Shown here: piece after piece, positions 47,663-60,077 of the stretch
Position numbering within the stretch: position 1 is the first letter of the stretch
How the letters are laid out: every line of letters starts with the position of its first letter
Assembly: GCA_027704905.1 (NCBI GenBank)
Contig: CM051002.1
Span: 2,612,696 to 2,676,695 of the forward strand
Length of the DNA: 64,000 bases
Direction: 5' to 3'
Source of the DNA: Muraenolepis orangiensis
Taxonomy: Eukaryota; Chordata; Actinopteri; Gadiformes; Muraenolepididae
Notes under the pieces: generated by a model
The model's database searches: none
The model's input: only the letters and a program-made list of their open reading frames with translations
Told to the model about the DNA's origin: nothing
Translations under genes and position numbers: made by a program

Positions 47663-50639
47663 ACCCACCCCCAAATGGCAACATATGCTTGAATAAATAT
47701 TAAATTCCTCTGGTATACATGCACAGCAAACCCATTGATCATTTTTAAAGACTACATTTGGATTTGTTTACATGCAAGATCACGCCCACTCTTCCACACC
47801 TCACCCTGACCCTCGCTCTCGCTCTCTCTCGTTTATTGTCTCTCTTGTCATACTTTTTTTTACCATAACAATATGCAATTTATTCCTTTAATGGCGCTAT
47901 AGACCAAAAGCAACTTGCAGCCACTATAGACATTGAGGGCTGAACCCAAGACCTCTCAGCCAGCTACTCACCACTACACTACTCTTACCACTAGACTACT
48001 ATTCTGCTGACTCTCAGCAACAGACATTCATGCTTAGGTTTGTATTCAAGGTCATGTGAGCTGTATCTACTAGCTGTGTGTAGCCAGAGAGAGACAGAGT
48101 GGCGTGTCTGCTCTCTGGGAGTCTAGCTGCTGTAAGCTCGCTCTCTAATGGAATCTAATGTCCCTGGAATGCATAAATACTGACATCAGTCCATGGTTTT
48201 TCTCCCATCCAGAAGAGCAACCCTGAGATGACATGTGTGTAAACACATGCCATCCAATGCACCTTATATCTATTTAAGAACTTGAGAACACTCATTTAAA
48301 GACCAAGGTCTGTGATTGGCTTCTAGTGTGCATGGTCAAGTGTTGATAGTTATACAATTTGCTATGGTAATCGTTACACACTTTAGACCCCCGTTCGCTG
48401 GCCCTATTCCTAACGGAAGTCCGATTTCTAAAGTATTTTATGAGGCCATGGCTTTTTAAAAAGTGCGTTGGTTTGTAGTAGTGGCGAGAGTACAGATAAA
48501 CCATGATATTTCATTGGCTAAGGTTGAGAATAACCATGATATTTCAGTGGCTAGGGTAGAGATTCATCTTCATATTTCATTGGCTGGGGTAGAGATTCAT
48601 TTTGATATTTCATTGGCTAGGGTAACTAATTCCGCGCATACCAGAAATAAGCAAATAACATTTTGGGGCGCAAATATATGAGAAATACCTACATTTAATA
48701 TGTGTATTATTTATTCTGGGTTTGTGTTTCGTGGCATTGAAGTAATTCAACTATAGACTAATTTGGACCTAAAAGCAGACCAAATGGCGTGTTTGTGAAA
48801 GCACCCTAGACTCAAATCCTTTGAGCCTGGGCTTGTGTCCAAGGCAATGTCGTAGAGGATGTACTGTGTAGCTCTGTCCTAGGTGTGGTTTAGACTGGTA
48901 TGACTACCGGTCTACCGGTGACTCCATTTAGTATCCCTCTATCTCTATGCGACCCTGGGCGGGCAGGCATTGCTAGATCTATGGTGCAGCACCATTCCCA
49001 AGTTCAAATTTCAGTAGCAGTTTGGAGTTATTGTCAAAGTGATGCATGTTGACATTTTAAGGCAAATGTGTGCCATAAAGCTTCTGTATGGTAACAGTTA
49101 TGGTGTGTGGTTAAACTAAACTGGAAAGACCATTAGGAAGAGACATTTTAGAATATTTAGGAGTCATAAAATCCATGTTTAAAATGGAAGGTTTGGTTTG
49201 ATGTCCCCCATGTTAAATCCCAATTAAAAAGGTGATGGAATATCAGTAATTATATCAAACTTGTACTTGTTTCCATAACCTCTACTTCACTGCCCATAAG
49301 TTTGCAACGAGTGACCGTCAGTTACCGTGGCAACAGTAACTGAATTGTAGTTTGTGTATGTTTAGCGCAATGTGTCTTGTACCCAATGGCGGCTGGTTTA
49401 AATGGGCTATCGGGTGGCGGAAAAGACAGGGAAATTACATAGATGGAAAGTGATTGTTTATTTATGGCGTACCGCACTGCAACACCTTCAACACGGCGTC
49501 CGCCCCTCATGTTGGGAAAAATACGACCGCAATCAAGCCAATGGGCTGATCATTGTTTGGCCCTCGCATATTTTCAGATTATCATTGAACTAGTGTCAAA
49601 TGGTTCAAATGGTTGACGTGTGTGATCTACCTATTGCTAGGACTAATTAAATCCGAGATTCGGATCAATATATTATGATTGCATATCTGTGGCGTTGCTA
49701 AAAAAAACAACTTTGCGTTTTCAATGTTCTGGAGTCTGTAGTCCATGAGGACTCATTGGGGTCATGTTTATGCTCCAAACCTCTTGTTCACCGCATCCAA
49801 GTAGATTCTCTATTGCAGGGGTCATAAACTCCATTTGTCCAATATTGAATTCTATGCGAGGAAATGGGAGCAGAACATCACACCTTGTTGCTACACCGGG
49901 GGAAGGTTTTGGCCCTACTGTATGAGTTGCGAGAATAACTCGAAGCGTTCCTAATATGAGAGAATTCTGCATATGCGGAATTGATTGACAACGCACATGC
50001 AGAACTCTCGTCCTCTCATAATAACCACTTGTGCGCCTGTTGGCCTTCAGGAGGAATTTGTTTGTTTTTTACTACATTTTTACTACTGGGGTGACTTCAT
50101 TTTTTGCATATTTTTATAGGGTGCAGTGACGGAAGAAAGGTAAAGAAAGAAACACTGGTTACTCGCTAATAATTATAAGCTGACAGATAGTTTTAGATTG
50201 TCTACGCAAAGATTTGGGGTCGGTAGATCATTCCTTATTAAATGATTTTCATCTCAATATTTTCCGAATTCATAAATATTCCACCGGGCCGCCAGTTGAT
50301 GATAGCTGCTCTATTGGATTGATATCTGGGTTTTTTTGAGATGTTGTTTTGTGCCATGGTACTATGGTATTATGCAGGACTTATAAGGACACACATAGTC
50401 CAACAACTATTGTGTACATTGTTGAATTGGAAATAATACAGGGCTATTAATCCAGATCACAGTTCTTTGGCCATAAGTTGTGCAGTCTTAGTGAATGTTG
50501 TCCATAATGTTTTCTGGACCTTATACAAGAACCTCCTCCGTGTCAGCTGGAGGAAATCAGAGGCCATCCAGTTATGAATATCTATAAAACAATTTTATAG
50601 TAGTCATTGAGATTGTCTGGATGCATGTCATCCGCATAA
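47663..50639. other. atp2b4 intron, first part
   Basis: Mostly plain non-coding DNA. Holds the 33-bp repeat listed separately. No gene seen. Confidence 0.6.
48497..48628. repeat. 33-bp minisatellite, 4 copies
   Basis: Units of the form AACCATGATATTTCATTGGC plus TAAGGTTGAGAAT, diverging by a few bases each. The 11-codon length keeps a short frame open. Confidence 0.9.
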
Positions 50640-51020
50640 CAATGGTAGGAGATGCCCCCATAGTGGCTCAAGATCTTGCCCAAGGAAGTCATTTAGAGGG
50701 AAAATGATATGGGGCTGTGAAGCGACCCCTGTGGAACCCCACAGGACAGAACGGCAGAGGAACAGACGCACTTACCAATTGAGACCACAAACCATCTGTT
50801 GAAGATTGTAGAAGGAGAACCAATTTAGGGCACTACCTGATAAGCCAACCCAATCACTGAGCCTGTCCATTAGGATGCCATGGTCTATGGCGTTGAATGC
50901 TACGCTTCAATCAAGCAACGCAAGGAAGGTGGAACACTGTGGAACAGTGTCTGCATGTAGCAACATGTCCTTTGTGACTCAGTGCCGAGGAGTCGGCCAT
51001 ATCTGCCATCTGTTATGTTA
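50640..51020 (-). pseudogene. LINE reverse transcriptase fragment in an atp2b4 intron
   Basis: The minus strand (about 50935-50750) encodes FLALLD-stop-SVAFNAIDHGILMDRL, then SDWVGLSGSALNWFSFY, matching the DLSAAFDTIDHxIL...LNWFxSY block of Jockey-superfamily reverse transcriptases. The region toward 50650 continues the homologous order with stops. Only a short internal piece survives. Confidence 0.75.
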
Positions 51021-52761
51021 TTTACTTCCACCACATGCAGGAGCTGTTTTAAAAAATAATTTTAATAAAAAGATTATTTAAGATGGATGGCAGCTTGGAG
51101 ATGGGTCAGTAATGTTTTTAACGTAGTTTGGGACACATCCGGTGACGAGGGAGTGGGTGATAATGGAAGGTAAAACGGGTTGTGGTTGGCGAGACTTATT
51201 TGAGAAACTTGGATGGCATTGTGTCTAAAAGGCTGGCAAAAGTCTGCATGCCATTTGAGACACTGTGTCAATGCATGTGTGCAGGGACATGGGTGCAAAT
51301 TGTGATAGAGAGTAGGGCACCCAGCAGTGAGGAGCAAGGGAGCCTAATGTTTCACCCGTCAACCTTCATCTTTTAAGTAATATACCTTCATAACTATGAA
51401 TGCACCAACATGGCCGATTGTATGATTACATAGATACATTGAACTTTCAGTTTCTATCTGGAACCTAAATTTCATAAATCCTGGTTTCTACAACAGGTCC
51501 TCTCATCCATGAAGTTGGTTATATAATCAAAATGTATTTTGATTACTAATAACTTTGCACAACCATTAAAATCTCACTGTACTTCATTATCTGTTGTGGT
51601 AGGACTGTCATGTTAAATCAGATGGTGCATTATGCTGTTTATTATCCACTGCTATTCTTTTTCTTGTTCAGGCAACCGAATCTGCCCTGCATTGGACTCC
51701 TAGCTTGGTTAATGTCATTAGTACCGCAGTATGCTCTTAATTGGACCCAAACCCCCTTGGTTTCATGGAACTTAGACATACAGATACTTACATTCATTGG
51801 TCTCTCTTTGTCTTTTAAAATGTAAGACTTGCAAGTTCAGAGGCGAAGAGACAAATGCACACAGTAGAACCCTTTTGTGAGCGAGTCGAGTCACATAGAA
51901 TCAGGGTTGATGTTTGTGTGTCAGCACATTTAAGAGAGCGGTGTTGTGAAAAGCCAGCATTGTGCCGTCCTTTAACGCACACAACATAGGCTGACGTATA
52001 CACACGTGAGCATTCCTGCCTAAGCACTTGTTTGCACGCACGCGTGCACGCGCAGGCACGCACACACACCATAAGCCATAGTATATATGTCATTGCTAAA
52101 TGTACTGGTCTTTTTAGAGAAGAGAAAGACATGCATGCAACTGATCTCTCCTGCCCCTCTTACTCCCATGTCATCTCTCTCCCATCACTCTTGTCATCCT
52201 CCTTAGATATATATATAGATATATATATCTATATATATATAGATATATATATGCATGCATAAAGGTTGGGCGGCTGGCCATGATTTATATTCACGCCCTT
52301 TTCTCCTCCAATAGTGTCATATGCTGTATTTATTGGCAGCTGCCACTGATGTATGGATATGATCTGGCCTCTACAATTTTAACAATGGAGGACTGGCTGG
52401 TTTGACCATTCCATACAATCTGTCATTGTACATTCACACATAGATACATGAGGCTGAACATCTGCAGAGACACACACAGTACAGTCAATTGTGATGCATG
52501 CTAGCACTATTAGCTTATCTTTCGGTCTTCTGCATTTCAGATGAAATGCCTTATCTAATAATAATAATAATAATATTATCTAAGCAATTGTGTGTAGTTT
52601 GTATGTCCTTAAAAAACTGTGTGTTGAATTCTCTCACACACACACACGCGCACATTAAGCTGCAGTATATAAATGCACTTTAGTATTTATGATTAAATGT
52701 ATGATTTTATAATACAGAATCAAATGTAGAATCCTAATTGTGTCTCTCTCCCTCTTTGCAG
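51021..52761. other. atp2b4 intron, second part
   Basis: Holds a CG-rich CA patch near 52030-52070 and a TATAGA run at 52205-52252. No gene seen. Confidence 0.6.
52205..52252. repeat. (TATAGA)n microsatellite
   Basis: Short self-complementary TATA/TAGA run. Confidence 0.9.
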
Positions 52762-52959
52762 GTCTTTCCGGCAACCCTGTGGATCTAGAGAAACGGCACA
52801 CTTCATTTGGTAAGAATTTCATCCCGCCCAGAAAGGCCAAGACTTTCCTCCAGCTTGTGTGGGAGGCTCTGCAAGATGTCACCCTCATTATCCTGGAGGT
52901 CGCTGCCATCATATCCCTGGGCTTATCCTTCTACCATCCACCGGGGGGCGACAGTGAAG
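52762..52959 (+). CDS. atp2b4: PMCA-type Ca2+ ATPase, coding exon 2 (transmembrane segment 1)
   Basis: 198 nt, phase 1 at both ends, acceptor TTTGCAG and donor GTAAGT. It begins LSGNPVDLEKRH, matching the LSGNPADLEKR of PMCA4 and PMCA1, then FGKNFIPP, then the nearly invariant block TFLQLVWEALQDVTLIILEV. Together with the following AAIISLGLSFY this forms the first membrane helix. It closes with the short extracellular loop HPPGGDSE. PMCA helices 1 and 2 help form the ion path and frame the actuator domain. Nothing is odd in reading frame or key residues. Confidence 0.94.
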
Positions 52960-53479
52960 GTAAGTGTGCAAAGAAATCCTTCCTTTTCTTCGAATTGTTT
53001 ATTTCCTAAATAACACACATTGTTATTAAATGTATCTATATATATCTATTATATGAGGTCTACATATAACAAAAAACAAGATTCAATATATACATATATA
53101 TCTTTTTGCCACAATGCTTACTCCCCATTCACTCCCGCAGTATGAATTTCCACAACATTACTATGCTAAACTAAACTATGCAATACTATACTCTGCAATA
53201 ATATACTATAAACAAAACTATATACTACCTACTACATACTATTCTATATACTATAAACAACAAGATATACTATGTACTATATGCGATACTATACACAACA
53301 CGATACTATAACAATACTTTACATTATACTTACAATTTAAACCCAAAAAATAAAACGTACAGACTACACTGATGTGTCCTTCCTGCGTAATGATTGTCAC
53401 TTCTCAAACACACACCTCTAAAACGGGTGATCTTGGAACTCACGGCCCAACACGATCTACATGTGACCCCCAAACCCAG

Positions 53480-53737
53480 CATGTGGGCAGGCGGCGTCTG
53501 GTGTGGAGGACGAGGGCGAGGCGCAGGCGGGCTGGATCGAGGGCGCCGCCATCCTGTTCTCGGTCCTCATCGTGGTGCTGGTGACGGCCTTCAACGACTG
53601 GTCCAAGGAGAAGCAGTTCCGCGGGCTGCAGAGCCGCATCGAGCAGGAGCAGAAGTTCACCGTCATCCGCAAGGGCCAGGTCATCCAGATCCCCGTGTCT
53701 GAGATCGTGGTGGGCGACATCGCGCAGATCAAATACG
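53480..53737 (+). CDS. atp2b4: PMCA-type Ca2+ ATPase, coding exon 3 (loop, TM2, start of actuator domain)
   Basis: 258 nt, phase 1 to phase 1. I chose the acceptor at 53478-53479 because the product then reads Ala-Cys-Gly-Gln after the previous exon, matching the LCGQ of PMCA4. A second AG 11 nt downstream would lose the frame. It encodes the acidic extracellular loop (VEDEGEAQAGWIEG), the second membrane helix (AAILFSVLIVVLVTAF), the invariant NDWSKEKQFRGLQ and the beginning of the actuator domain (IEQEQKFTVIRKGQ, then EIVVGDIAQIKYG). The donor is GTGAGT. The exon is GC-rich relative to its introns. The upstream intron is only 520 bp, the shortest in the window. Confidence 0.94.
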
Positions 53738-55655
53738 GTGAGTGGAAGCGTTGCCCCCCCCCGGGAACGAGGAACGCATATCTGTATTGGTTTTGGATGA
53801 AAAGATATTCACCTAGATTTGGTTTCATTAGTTTGCCTCGGGATATATTTACATCCAACCCCCCTGTATCCTGACATAGGCACACTGTCAAGCAGGTCAA
53901 GACAAGATGAGGGTTACTACCAGAAGAGATACTTTATTCATCTGAGATGAGGAAGTCCGGATGGCAGAGCAAAAAGTACAGGACCGTAGTGGAGGGGGAA
54001 AAAAGACAACTGCATTCAACTGTAATCTGCCCTTCACAACTTTTCTAGGGCCATCAATTGAAGTGCCATCAGCTAACCTTTACCCCCAACCACCCAAGTA
54101 CTAAGTGCCATCAGCCTGCCGAAAGAGAAGGGTATCTCCCGCTAGGATGCCTCCGAGCGCAGTAGGGGCCAGACGGGCTGACATTATGATCAAAATAGCA
54201 GCTATATAATTAAAGTTAAAAAAAAAAAACACGCTATGAAGCCAATCAAGAGCGAATGCTATGCAGCTGCAATGGATGTGTGGTGCTGAACATCCCAGAG
54301 AAAAGAACAAAGAAAGAAACGTAGCTGTGGGTGTGATGTGCGGCTCTCTGGAATCATGTTTTTCGTGGCCTGGGATATTGGAAAGGCACAGCAGAGGGAA
54401 GTAGTGCTGTATGCTGTTTGCAGGGTGTTGCAGTAGGTTGCTAGGGTTGTCTAGATTTTGTTCTGTGGTGTTCAACATCAGTGGTTCACAACCTTTGACT
54501 TTGGTTGGACCACTAAATAGTCATCAAGACCATTTCCTGGAACACCTCACAATAACCACATGGAGCGACTGAGCAAAGAGAGACAGCACCCCCTTTACAC
54601 ACAGCTGTTACTGCTAGTAATAACTGTGTGTGTCTGTGTGTGTGTGTTTAGCAAACACAAAGTCTCTGTGTGTTTGTTTAGCAAACACAAAACATCACAG
54701 TTGAACACATGATGGAATGCAAAAAGCAACACGTTTTTTGAGCAAGCCAGAATGAACTATTATTAATATTACTGTTACTACTATTAATAGTATTTACTGA
54801 ATGGATCTGTACGCACTGTCTACCAAGCACCGAATACATGAAACTAAAAATAAATCCATACATGATTGAATCCAAAAATGAATGTTAAGACATAAACCAA
54901 TGGCGTGCACTGTAAGTCATGTGGGGGAAATATCCACATACAGTTAATACGAGACCAAAAGAATACATTGACATGGTGTCAGAAAGGCATTTCAGAGCTA
55001 CAGAGCTGCCTTACTGTAATGGCTCATTACAGCAGGCTGGGACTCCAGTCACACTTCAATGATAGACTAATGGCCTGAAGTGGTCCTATCTGTTTTAAGT
55101 CTGTCTGAGTCTTTAAGTCATTACTGTGTGACTTAAGGTTAATATCACGTTGATATAATCATTTCAAGTGATCCTCTCTTGTTGAACACACTGCTGTGTG
55201 ACCTAAGTTTGCCACTTGCTGCTGATCTATGCCTTTTCTGGGAATGAGGTGTAGCTATTGTACTCGTAAATGAAAATCTTGAATCTAGAATCTTCCTTGT
55301 TGAAGTTGTGTTTAAATGACTTTTGTATTATAGTTTATAAATCAGCCACTACTGTTTTGTGTATGATTTCATGTGCTGCTGGAAGCAAAGCTATCCATGT
55401 TCTTAACTGTTCATGAACAGCTTCATAAAAAATAAATATACAGGCATTTATTTAGTCAATGTATCGAAACGTTAGCCAAACCCTGATGTATACATCAAAA
55501 AAACGAAAATGCATAAAATGTAACGACTTATGAGGAGCACTCAGATGTTTAGGAGGATAATGCAATTCCTCATTTGAATCCAGTTACTAATACAACTTTA
55601 CAAGGAGGAAACCATAAGCATGTTTGTCTTTGATTTCCCCTGGTGGTGATAACAG
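53738..55655. other. atp2b4 intron
   Basis: 1918 bp with no gene. CAGTGGTTCACAACCTTT at 54479-54496 resembles one end of a hAT element, but no matching right end is present. Confidence 0.6.
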
Positions 55656-55781
55656 GTGACCTCCTGCCAGCCGACGGCATCTTGATCCAAGGCAACGATT
55701 TGAAGATTGACGAGAGCTCTCTGACCGGGGAATCGGACCACGTCCGCAAGTCCCTGGAGAAGGACCCCATGCTGCTGTCTG
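55656..55781 (+). CDS. atp2b4: PMCA-type Ca2+ ATPase, coding exon 4 (actuator domain with TGES)
   Basis: 126 nt, phase 1 to phase 1, acceptor ATAACAG and donor GTAAGC. It encodes GDLLPADGILIQGNDLKIDE followed by SSLTGESDHVRKSLEKDPMLLSG. The TGES motif is the actuator-domain loop that P-type ATPases use to dephosphorylate the aspartyl-phosphate intermediate, so the enzyme appears functional here. SDHVRKS resembles both PMCA3 and PMCA4 (SDHVKKS in human PMCA4), so this exon alone does not separate paralogues. Confidence 0.95.
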
Positions 55782-55831
55782 GTAAGCATATTCAGTATAT
55801 ATCGTTTTATTATTTTAACTGTGTCATTCAT

Positions 55832-56207
55832 TCAGTTAGATTAGATTCTTATTTATTGTCATTGCACAGCACAAGTACAGTGCAGCGAAAATAATTTAGC
55901 ATCTAACCAGAGTGCAAATGTTGCAGTAAAGTGCATGGTAATATCATTTACAGTTTACAGTTGCTAAAAGACAGTCTACTAGGTAAAAAAAACTGTTTTA
56001 AGATTACTTATAGAGTATGTGTGGGATATGAGCATAATAATAATAAAGGTAGATATATATATACAGGTAAGTAAGTATATGTATCTAACAGGTAGTGATC
56101 AGGGGTATGCAATTATGAAAAGCAGGATACATATATATAAATGTATATACAACAGGTAGTGAGCAGGGATATGCAGTTATGAAAAGCAATTAAGAAAAAC
56201 AGGATAC

Positions 56208-56250
<43 letters not shown>
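55832..56250 (-). mobile_element. LINE 3' end, reversed, interrupted by a pogo-like element
   Basis: Reads TTAGATTAGATTCTTATTTA, TGTCATTGCACAGCACAAGT, GTAAAGTGCATGGTAATATC, AACAGGTAGTGATCAGGGGT and the related AACAGGTAGTGAGCAGGGAT, the reverse complement of 15230-15560. It runs into (TA)n where the next element is inserted, and resumes after 57118 (AAATATACATAAATGTATAT) to about 57175. Confidence 0.82.
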
Positions 56251-56254
<4 letters not shown>

Positions 56255-57118
56255 GTATTGACCCGAATATAAGACAGGGTTTTTTTCCTAGAAAAAAATC
56301 TGAAAAAGAGGGGTCGTCTTATAATCGGGGTTTAGACTTTTCGATGTACCGTAATTGCACATGTAATTGCACAACAACAGATCGCGCCAAACGAGTGTTC
56401 CGAGACACCGCGCGACACTTAAAGTAACTCAAAGTCTTAAAGTAACAGCACATAAACAGTTACCTGGAGAGATAGAAATGGAGAGACACAGCGACCAACT
56501 TGAAAAAAGTGGCTCAAAAGTAGGGCAAGTTAATAAACAGGAGAGACGAAGTTACGATGCCAATTTTAAGATAATGGTGATAAACGAAGCAGAGACATCA
56601 AACACCTGTCAACACTACTGTCTTATCAGCGATATGTGATCAAGTTAAGGAAGAAGCACTCATACCCCCTTGATCAGATAGGCAATCTGAGCTGATCAAA
56701 CGCCTGTGTATTTTGACATCTGTCACTGGGCATAGGAAAGGCGACAAATCAGTGATTGTGAAGTCGATTGTGAAATCAGTGACTGGAAAGAGAAGAGCCA
56801 GTAACGGTCATGTTAACGCGCCTCGCAGATGGGACAACACGTCCCCCGTACGTGGTTTTAAAACACAAGACTGTACCTAAAGAGGCAGTGACTGTACCTA
56901 AAGAGGCAGTGACTGTACCTAAAGAGGCAGTTTTTGTTTTTGTTTGCCAAGTTAGGCAAATTTGAACACAATGTGTGATGTGTGTTATCATTATTTTCAA
57001 ATAAAATTATTTTCTTTATAAAAAAAAGATTTGGTCTTCAAAAAAAATTATTATTATTTTTTCTCCAAAAATGAGTCTTGAAAAAGAGGGGTCGTCTTAT
57101 ATTCGGGTCAATACGGTA
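56251..57118 (+). mobile_element. pogo-like (Tc1/mariner superfamily) deletion derivative
   Basis: Perfect 25-bp inverted repeats (56251-56275 and 57094-57118, starting TACCGTATTGACCCGAATAT) are flanked by TA inside a (TA)n run, matching the TA target of this superfamily. GAAAAAGAGGGGTCGTCTTA stands inside both ends in the same orientation. The + strand carries a frame (56367-56639) resembling the N-terminal DNA-binding region of pogo-like transposases. The DDE catalytic domain is missing. It lies in an atp2b4 intron. Confidence 0.85.
56463..56639 (+). pseudogene. pogo-like transposase N-terminal remnant
   Basis: The segment with ERRSYDANFKIMVINEAETS resembles the start of the helix-turn-helix domain of pogo/CENP-B-type transposases (YDANFKLKVIxxAE). 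It stops at 56637-56639, long before any catalytic motif. A 21-bp repeat (GACTGTACCTAAAGAGGCAG unit, three copies) follows at 56868-56930. Confidence 0.55.
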
Positions 57119-57208
57119 TATATATATATATATATATATATAAATATACATAAATGTATATACATAGAAAATAACTATCAAATGAAGAACCTTATCGTTT
57201 CTCCACAG

Positions 57209-57334
57209 GCACCCACGTGATGGAGGGCTCAGGCCGGATGGTGGTGTCGGCCGTGGGCCTGAACTCCCAGACGGGCATCATCTTCACCCTGCTGGGCGCC
57301 GGCGACCACGACGAGGTCAAGAAAGTCAAGAAAA
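57209..57334 (+). CDS. atp2b4: PMCA-type Ca2+ ATPase, coding exon 5 (end of actuator domain, start of regulatory linker)
   Basis: 126 nt, phase 1 to phase 1, acceptor TCCACAG and donor GTAAGG. It reads THVMEGSGRMVVSAVGLNSQ then TGIIFTLLGAGDHDEVKKVKK. The first part is near-invariant among PMCAs. The charged Lys-rich end is the variable linker between membrane segments 2 and 3 that precedes splice site A and the acidic-lipid-binding region. The GAGDHDEV segment differs from human PMCA1-4, as expected in this variable stretch. Confidence 0.94.
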
Positions 57335-57719
57335 GTAAGGGTCAGACCAGAACCTGCAGACCAAAACACAACCTGGTTCTCTGTTTACATACAGGGAGGG
57401 GGCCTCCCATTTGGGTTGGTTTTTTTTTCTTTCATATTTTGTTTAGCCTGTGGAATAATGTGGTTCAAGGTAAATATTGATTGTGTAACGAAGTTAATGT
57501 ACAAACGGGGGTTATAAGGAGGAGGGCATCCAAATAGTCTGTGTTCGAATAAGCACCATATTGTATGTTTATATTGTACTACTTGTAGGACATGCTGACA
57601 TGCCATTGGGTTAAGCTCTGTTGGCAGTTACACCTGTGAAATAGTCTCAAAGGCATTCCCTGGACACTTACTGACATGACCCAAAAGCAGCAAGGACAGC
57701 ACAATAGAAAACAGCTGTG

Positions 57720-57870
<151 letters not shown>

Positions 57871-59541
57871 CAATTATATAGATTATAATAATATTGTGTT
57901 TAAATGAAAAATGCATTGGAAGTCCCCATGCCCACCTAAATATGCAACTTCAAATGTCCATTGGTAATAAGGGGTGCCTTTTCAGGGCTAGTTCAGGACA
58001 CATGGTTCTCTTGACTTTCCTTTACCGGTTATCCTATACCTACTTATTGGAATCATGGTCATCATTTTGAATTGACGATTTCTAACGGTGGTTAATTTGC
58101 ACCTTTTTCAACCAAACGGTCTGACTGCACCAGCTGAAGGAGAGTGCGCTGCATATCTTTTTGTCGTAGAGATGTCAATCCACCGTTTCAATGTATAGGG
58201 AAAAAAAGATCACATCTCAACGGTGACTAAACCATAGCGTTTACCTAAAACGTTTTCTGAAATGAGTTTAAATTCCAGGCTACGTGGATATACATGACAT
58301 TATTTGTACACAACACAAATCTGTATGCATTATTGCATACAGATATACAACATATGTAGTAAGTGGGTTCACATGCTGGGGATGTACCTAATAAACAATA
58401 TGATAACAAGTCATGTGACCGTGAATAAACAATATAATAAGTCATGTGACCATGAAACGGTCTGAAGACACCGGGGGAGGAGAGTGGGGCCAAGCATGCG
58501 GTTTGTTAATTGTTTCATTCAACAGATATGCTTGGGAAACCCCTCCGCTCCTTATGAATATTTAATGTTTCGCAATAACAATTTTGGGTAGATTTAAGTG
58601 TTTTGCCGAAAACCAAGTAACAACCCAGCGTACAACCAACAACTGGTGCTCTTGTATTTGGCGTACTTGTTTTTTTCCCCTTGTATTACGAGGCCTTTAT
58701 GAGATGTATTTGCATATTTGTACTTAATAAGTAAGCAAAAAATGTGTTTTTCTGTTGAGGTACACCTTACTCTAAAATTGTCTTTTCTCAATTGGACATT
58801 TCTTCTGGCCATCACTGAGTAAGATACTGTTCAGCATTGGTGTTTCAATTACTTGTCGCTGTAACTCATGCTGTAGTAACGTTTCTGTCAAATCGTTTCT
58901 GTAAAATTTTATCCCACAAACAAAATATGCAATGTAAGCCAGGAGGTACGACAGATTAATTAACATAGTCACGCCTGGAGAAACCTCTTTGGGGAAAAAA
59001 TCTGTTCTCGAATAGCTTTTGTGATGCTGCCGTTAGCCAACCAGGTTTGTGTTCTGGTAGTTTTTTTGCCACGAATGAGACTAAGAACCGTGTTAATCAC
59101 ACCAGACCACTCATGGTCACACAACCATCCTCCATGATTGCCCTGTTCTATAATGATGACATCGAACACTTAACGAACCCTAATCGGGTCAACAATGAGT
59201 CAGTGATGTGTATTTGTGCCATGTTCTGTATGTTGATGACATAAGCAGATGTCACTAGACACTTACGCCTTGGAGTGGCTCTGTACGCACTGTCTTTAGG
59301 TGTTTTAAATATTTGTTAGGCATCTGCTATACATACATACACACACTTAATGTTAACGTTTAGTTTGTGTGTGTGTGTGTTTATGTGTCAGAAAGAGTGA
59401 GAGTGTGTGGGTGTTGGGTTAGTACTTTGTTTATGTAGTACCTTGCTGCTTACATTGTGTGCCAGTTAACGGGCATCCTTCAAATAACCCATTAGTTAAA
59501 TATTCAACCAGTTGGTTGTTTTACATTCCCAATTACCCACT

Positions 59542-59543
<2 letters not shown>

Positions 59544-59596
<53 letters not shown>

Positions 59597-59666
59597 CTCT
59601 CGCTCTCTCGCTCTCTCGCTCTCTCGCTCTCTCGCTCTCTCGCTCTCGCTCTCGCTCTCGCTCTCG

Positions 59667-59689
<23 letters not shown>
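59544..59689. repeat. (CT)n microsatellite with CGCTCT interruptions
   Basis: About 146 bp of CT and CGCTCT, ending in (CA)n to 59702. It is about 150 bp upstream of the site-A exon and creates a long pyrimidine tract in the pre-mRNA. Confidence 0.97.
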
Positions 59690-59702
<13 letters not shown>

Positions 59703-59840
59703 AGACAGCACGGCGACATACACATTAATTTCTATGAGTTTTTTGCCGTCTACATTTTTCCTCAGTTCTATGATTTAGTTTCTCCTCTTTCCTTTGAGTC
59801 ATGTTATCAGCATTCCGCCCTCTCTCCTCTGTCTGAACAG

Positions 59841-59876
59841 GTAAAAAACAAGGAGCCCCTGAGAAACGCAACAAAG
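59841..59876 (+). CDS. atp2b4: PMCA splice-site-A exon (36 nt)
   Basis: A 12-codon exon, phase 1 to phase 1. With the split codon it gives Ser then KKQGAPEKRNK, closely matching KKQGVPENRNK of human PMCA4. From family knowledge, the site-A exon of PMCA4 is 36 nt, against 39 nt in PMCA1 and 42 nt in PMCA3, so length and sequence both support paralogue 4. Skipping keeps the frame and replaces this segment by a Thr codon. The acceptor is CTGAACAG behind a pyrimidine-rich tract. The donor GTAACG lacks the usual G at +5 and is followed by about 19 C residues (59882-59900), a context compatible with alternative inclusion. Confidence 0.88.
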
Positions 59877-60044
59877 GTAACGCCCCCCCCCCCCCCCCCT
59901 TACCTTCCCATCCTCTCGGATCTCTCTCTTTTTTCCTCTCTCCTCCACGCCTACTTTTTACTTCCACTGTTCCGATTCAGTGGGTTGCTGGGAATCTTGT
60001 CTGCCTCCCTCCTCGCGCCCGTCTGTCTGTCTGTCGGTCTGTGA

Positions 60045-60077
<33 letters not shown>

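Noticed and set aside
54479..54500. Left end of another hAT element (CAGTGGTTCACAACCTTT)
   Set aside because: No matching inverted right end or 8-bp duplication found within the intron; it may be an old fragment or chance.
59496..59778. Arg-Glu and Leu-Ser repeat frames next to the site-A exon
   Set aside because: Products of the (CT)n array only.
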